Under the pieces are notes generated by a model. The model was not told the DNA's origin. It saw only the letters and a list, made by a program, of their open reading frames with translations, and ran no database searches. The translations under genes and the position numbers were made by a program. From Certhia americana (lineage: Eukaryota > Chordata > Aves > Passeriformes > Certhiidae): a stretch of 64,000 nt of DNA. Below are positions 63,101-64,000 of the stretch, one piece after another (position 1 is the first letter of the stretch; each line of letters begins with the position of its first letter). The stretch is from contig JAGMWU010000128.1 in NCBI GenBank assembly GCA_018697195.1, positions 1-64,000 on the forward strand. The letters run 5' to 3'.

Positions 63101-64000
63101 AACAAGCGATTACAAATCACGACAGTTCAACCCTGGCACTAGGGATGCAATTCCCTATTAATGCAAACACACGTCCTGCATTATGAGGCAAGTTCATAAA
63201 CCAGAGGCTTCAAAGGAGCTTCAGTCTCTTCTTCCAGGGAGAAATGGCTTGAACTTCCACTTAGATGCTGAACTGCCTTTGCAAATTGCTATTGCTGCCC
63301 ACAATTAGAGCCATTTGGGTGACAGTCACCTGCTGCTCCTAATCTATTTAACATGAGGGAGGCAGGAAAAGCAGACAAAGAAGTCCCAACTGGAAAGCAC
63401 TGCAATCAGTTTAAAATTGTTTCTATTTCCAGGATTCAACAGCTTTAGTTTTACAATGCAAAATTATAGAATATATTTTCTAAAATTAAAAGTCACTAAA
63501 TCAAAATCTTTATCTGGTAATTGTTAATTCTTAACACTCTGAAGCTGAAGTTCAGCACTAGCAACTGATACAAGCATGGACACATTAAAACAGACATTAA
63601 GTGCAGCAAAAACCTACAGGGGAGCTGACAACACAGAGCCCCTTTACTATTCCAGTATAGCCCTGTAGTTGGAGATCACTTTCAAGCCACTTCTGCTGCT
63701 CCAATCAGGCCAAAAAAATCATACCATCTTCTTACATGAGAAAGTAAATTGTTCTGCAACAGGAGATAAGGGCTGAATGATCTTCTGTTAAGAGCTTCAG
63801 TGAGCAGACTATGAAAATTTGTGCCCTGAATGTTTTGTTGCTTAAATACTGATCTAAATTCTTCTCAAGCTTTTAAAAGAGCAACACTCAACAGTAGCCT
63901 CAAACCATTTAGAAAGGCAAGCAACAGAGACAGCTCTCATTTCAATTCCTTCAATCCAGAAATGCACACACACACAACTACCATGTGGTGGCCTTTTATA

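Larger units (their letters stand above)
51637..64000 (-). other. CFDP1 intron upstream of the 51.6-kb exon (partial, at least 12.4 kb)
   Basis: The acceptor lies at 51639-51637; the matching donor was not found before the window ends. I looked on the minus strand for the preceding CFDP1 exon (a VFDFAGEE-like block ending in an AG donor) and did not find it. The stretch contains a perfect 23-bp triplication at 54161-54229, a 16-bp tandem pair at 57122-57153 and a 15-A tract at 59606-59620. No other gene, CpG-rich promoter or RNA is recognised. Confidence 0.7.

Noticed and set aside
51637..64000. Search for the next upstream CFDP1 exon, and for TMEM170A
   Set aside because: No matching coding block was found on the minus strand; the upstream exons most likely lie beyond the window.

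Overview
The window is vertebrate nuclear DNA, almost certainly from a bird. It has gene-sparse sequence with GT-AG introns, short 3'-truncated CR1 LINE tails, very few other dispersed repeats, and a fragment of an avihepadnavirus-type genome. Endogenous hepadnaviruses of this kind are best known from passerines and other Neoaves, so a passerine or other neoavian bird is the best guess.

Only one cellular gene is supported: CFDP1 (craniofacial development protein 1, also called BCNT, the vertebrate Swc5 counterpart), on the minus strand. Its last three coding exons lie at 51532-51636, 11933-12091 and 6915-7005. All splice sites are GT-AG, all junctions are phase 2, and they encode 117 contiguous C-terminal residues ending in a stop codon. 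A canonical poly(A) signal lies at 6272-6277. The 5' exons and promoter must lie to the right, beyond base 64000. Most of the window is therefore CFDP1 intron: 4.9 kb between the last two exons, 39.4 kb between the two before them, and at least 12.4 kb upstream.

Bases 1 to about 6250 lie downstream of the gene. They hold a G-rich 12-bp minisatellite with other short tandem arrays at the left edge, then sequence in which I recognise no gene. In human the next gene on that side is BCAR1; none of its coding sequence was found here.

The most notable object is an endogenous hepadnavirus fragment at about 20320-20880, inside the 39-kb CFDP1 intron and antisense to CFDP1. It carries the overlapping surface (preS/S) and polymerase (P) reading frames, including reverse transcriptase motif A, motif B and an intact YMDD motif. 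The S frame ends at an early stop; the P frame has two stops, one upstream in the spacer-like part and one in the RT part. Viral similarity ends just after YMDD in a cluster of four copies of an 8-base word that looks like a rejoining scar.

The rest of the intronic sequence holds six recognisable CR1 remnants of different ages, a few short tandem duplications, several poly-T/poly-A tracts, and some AT-rich, homeodomain-site-rich stretches that may be conserved noncoding elements.
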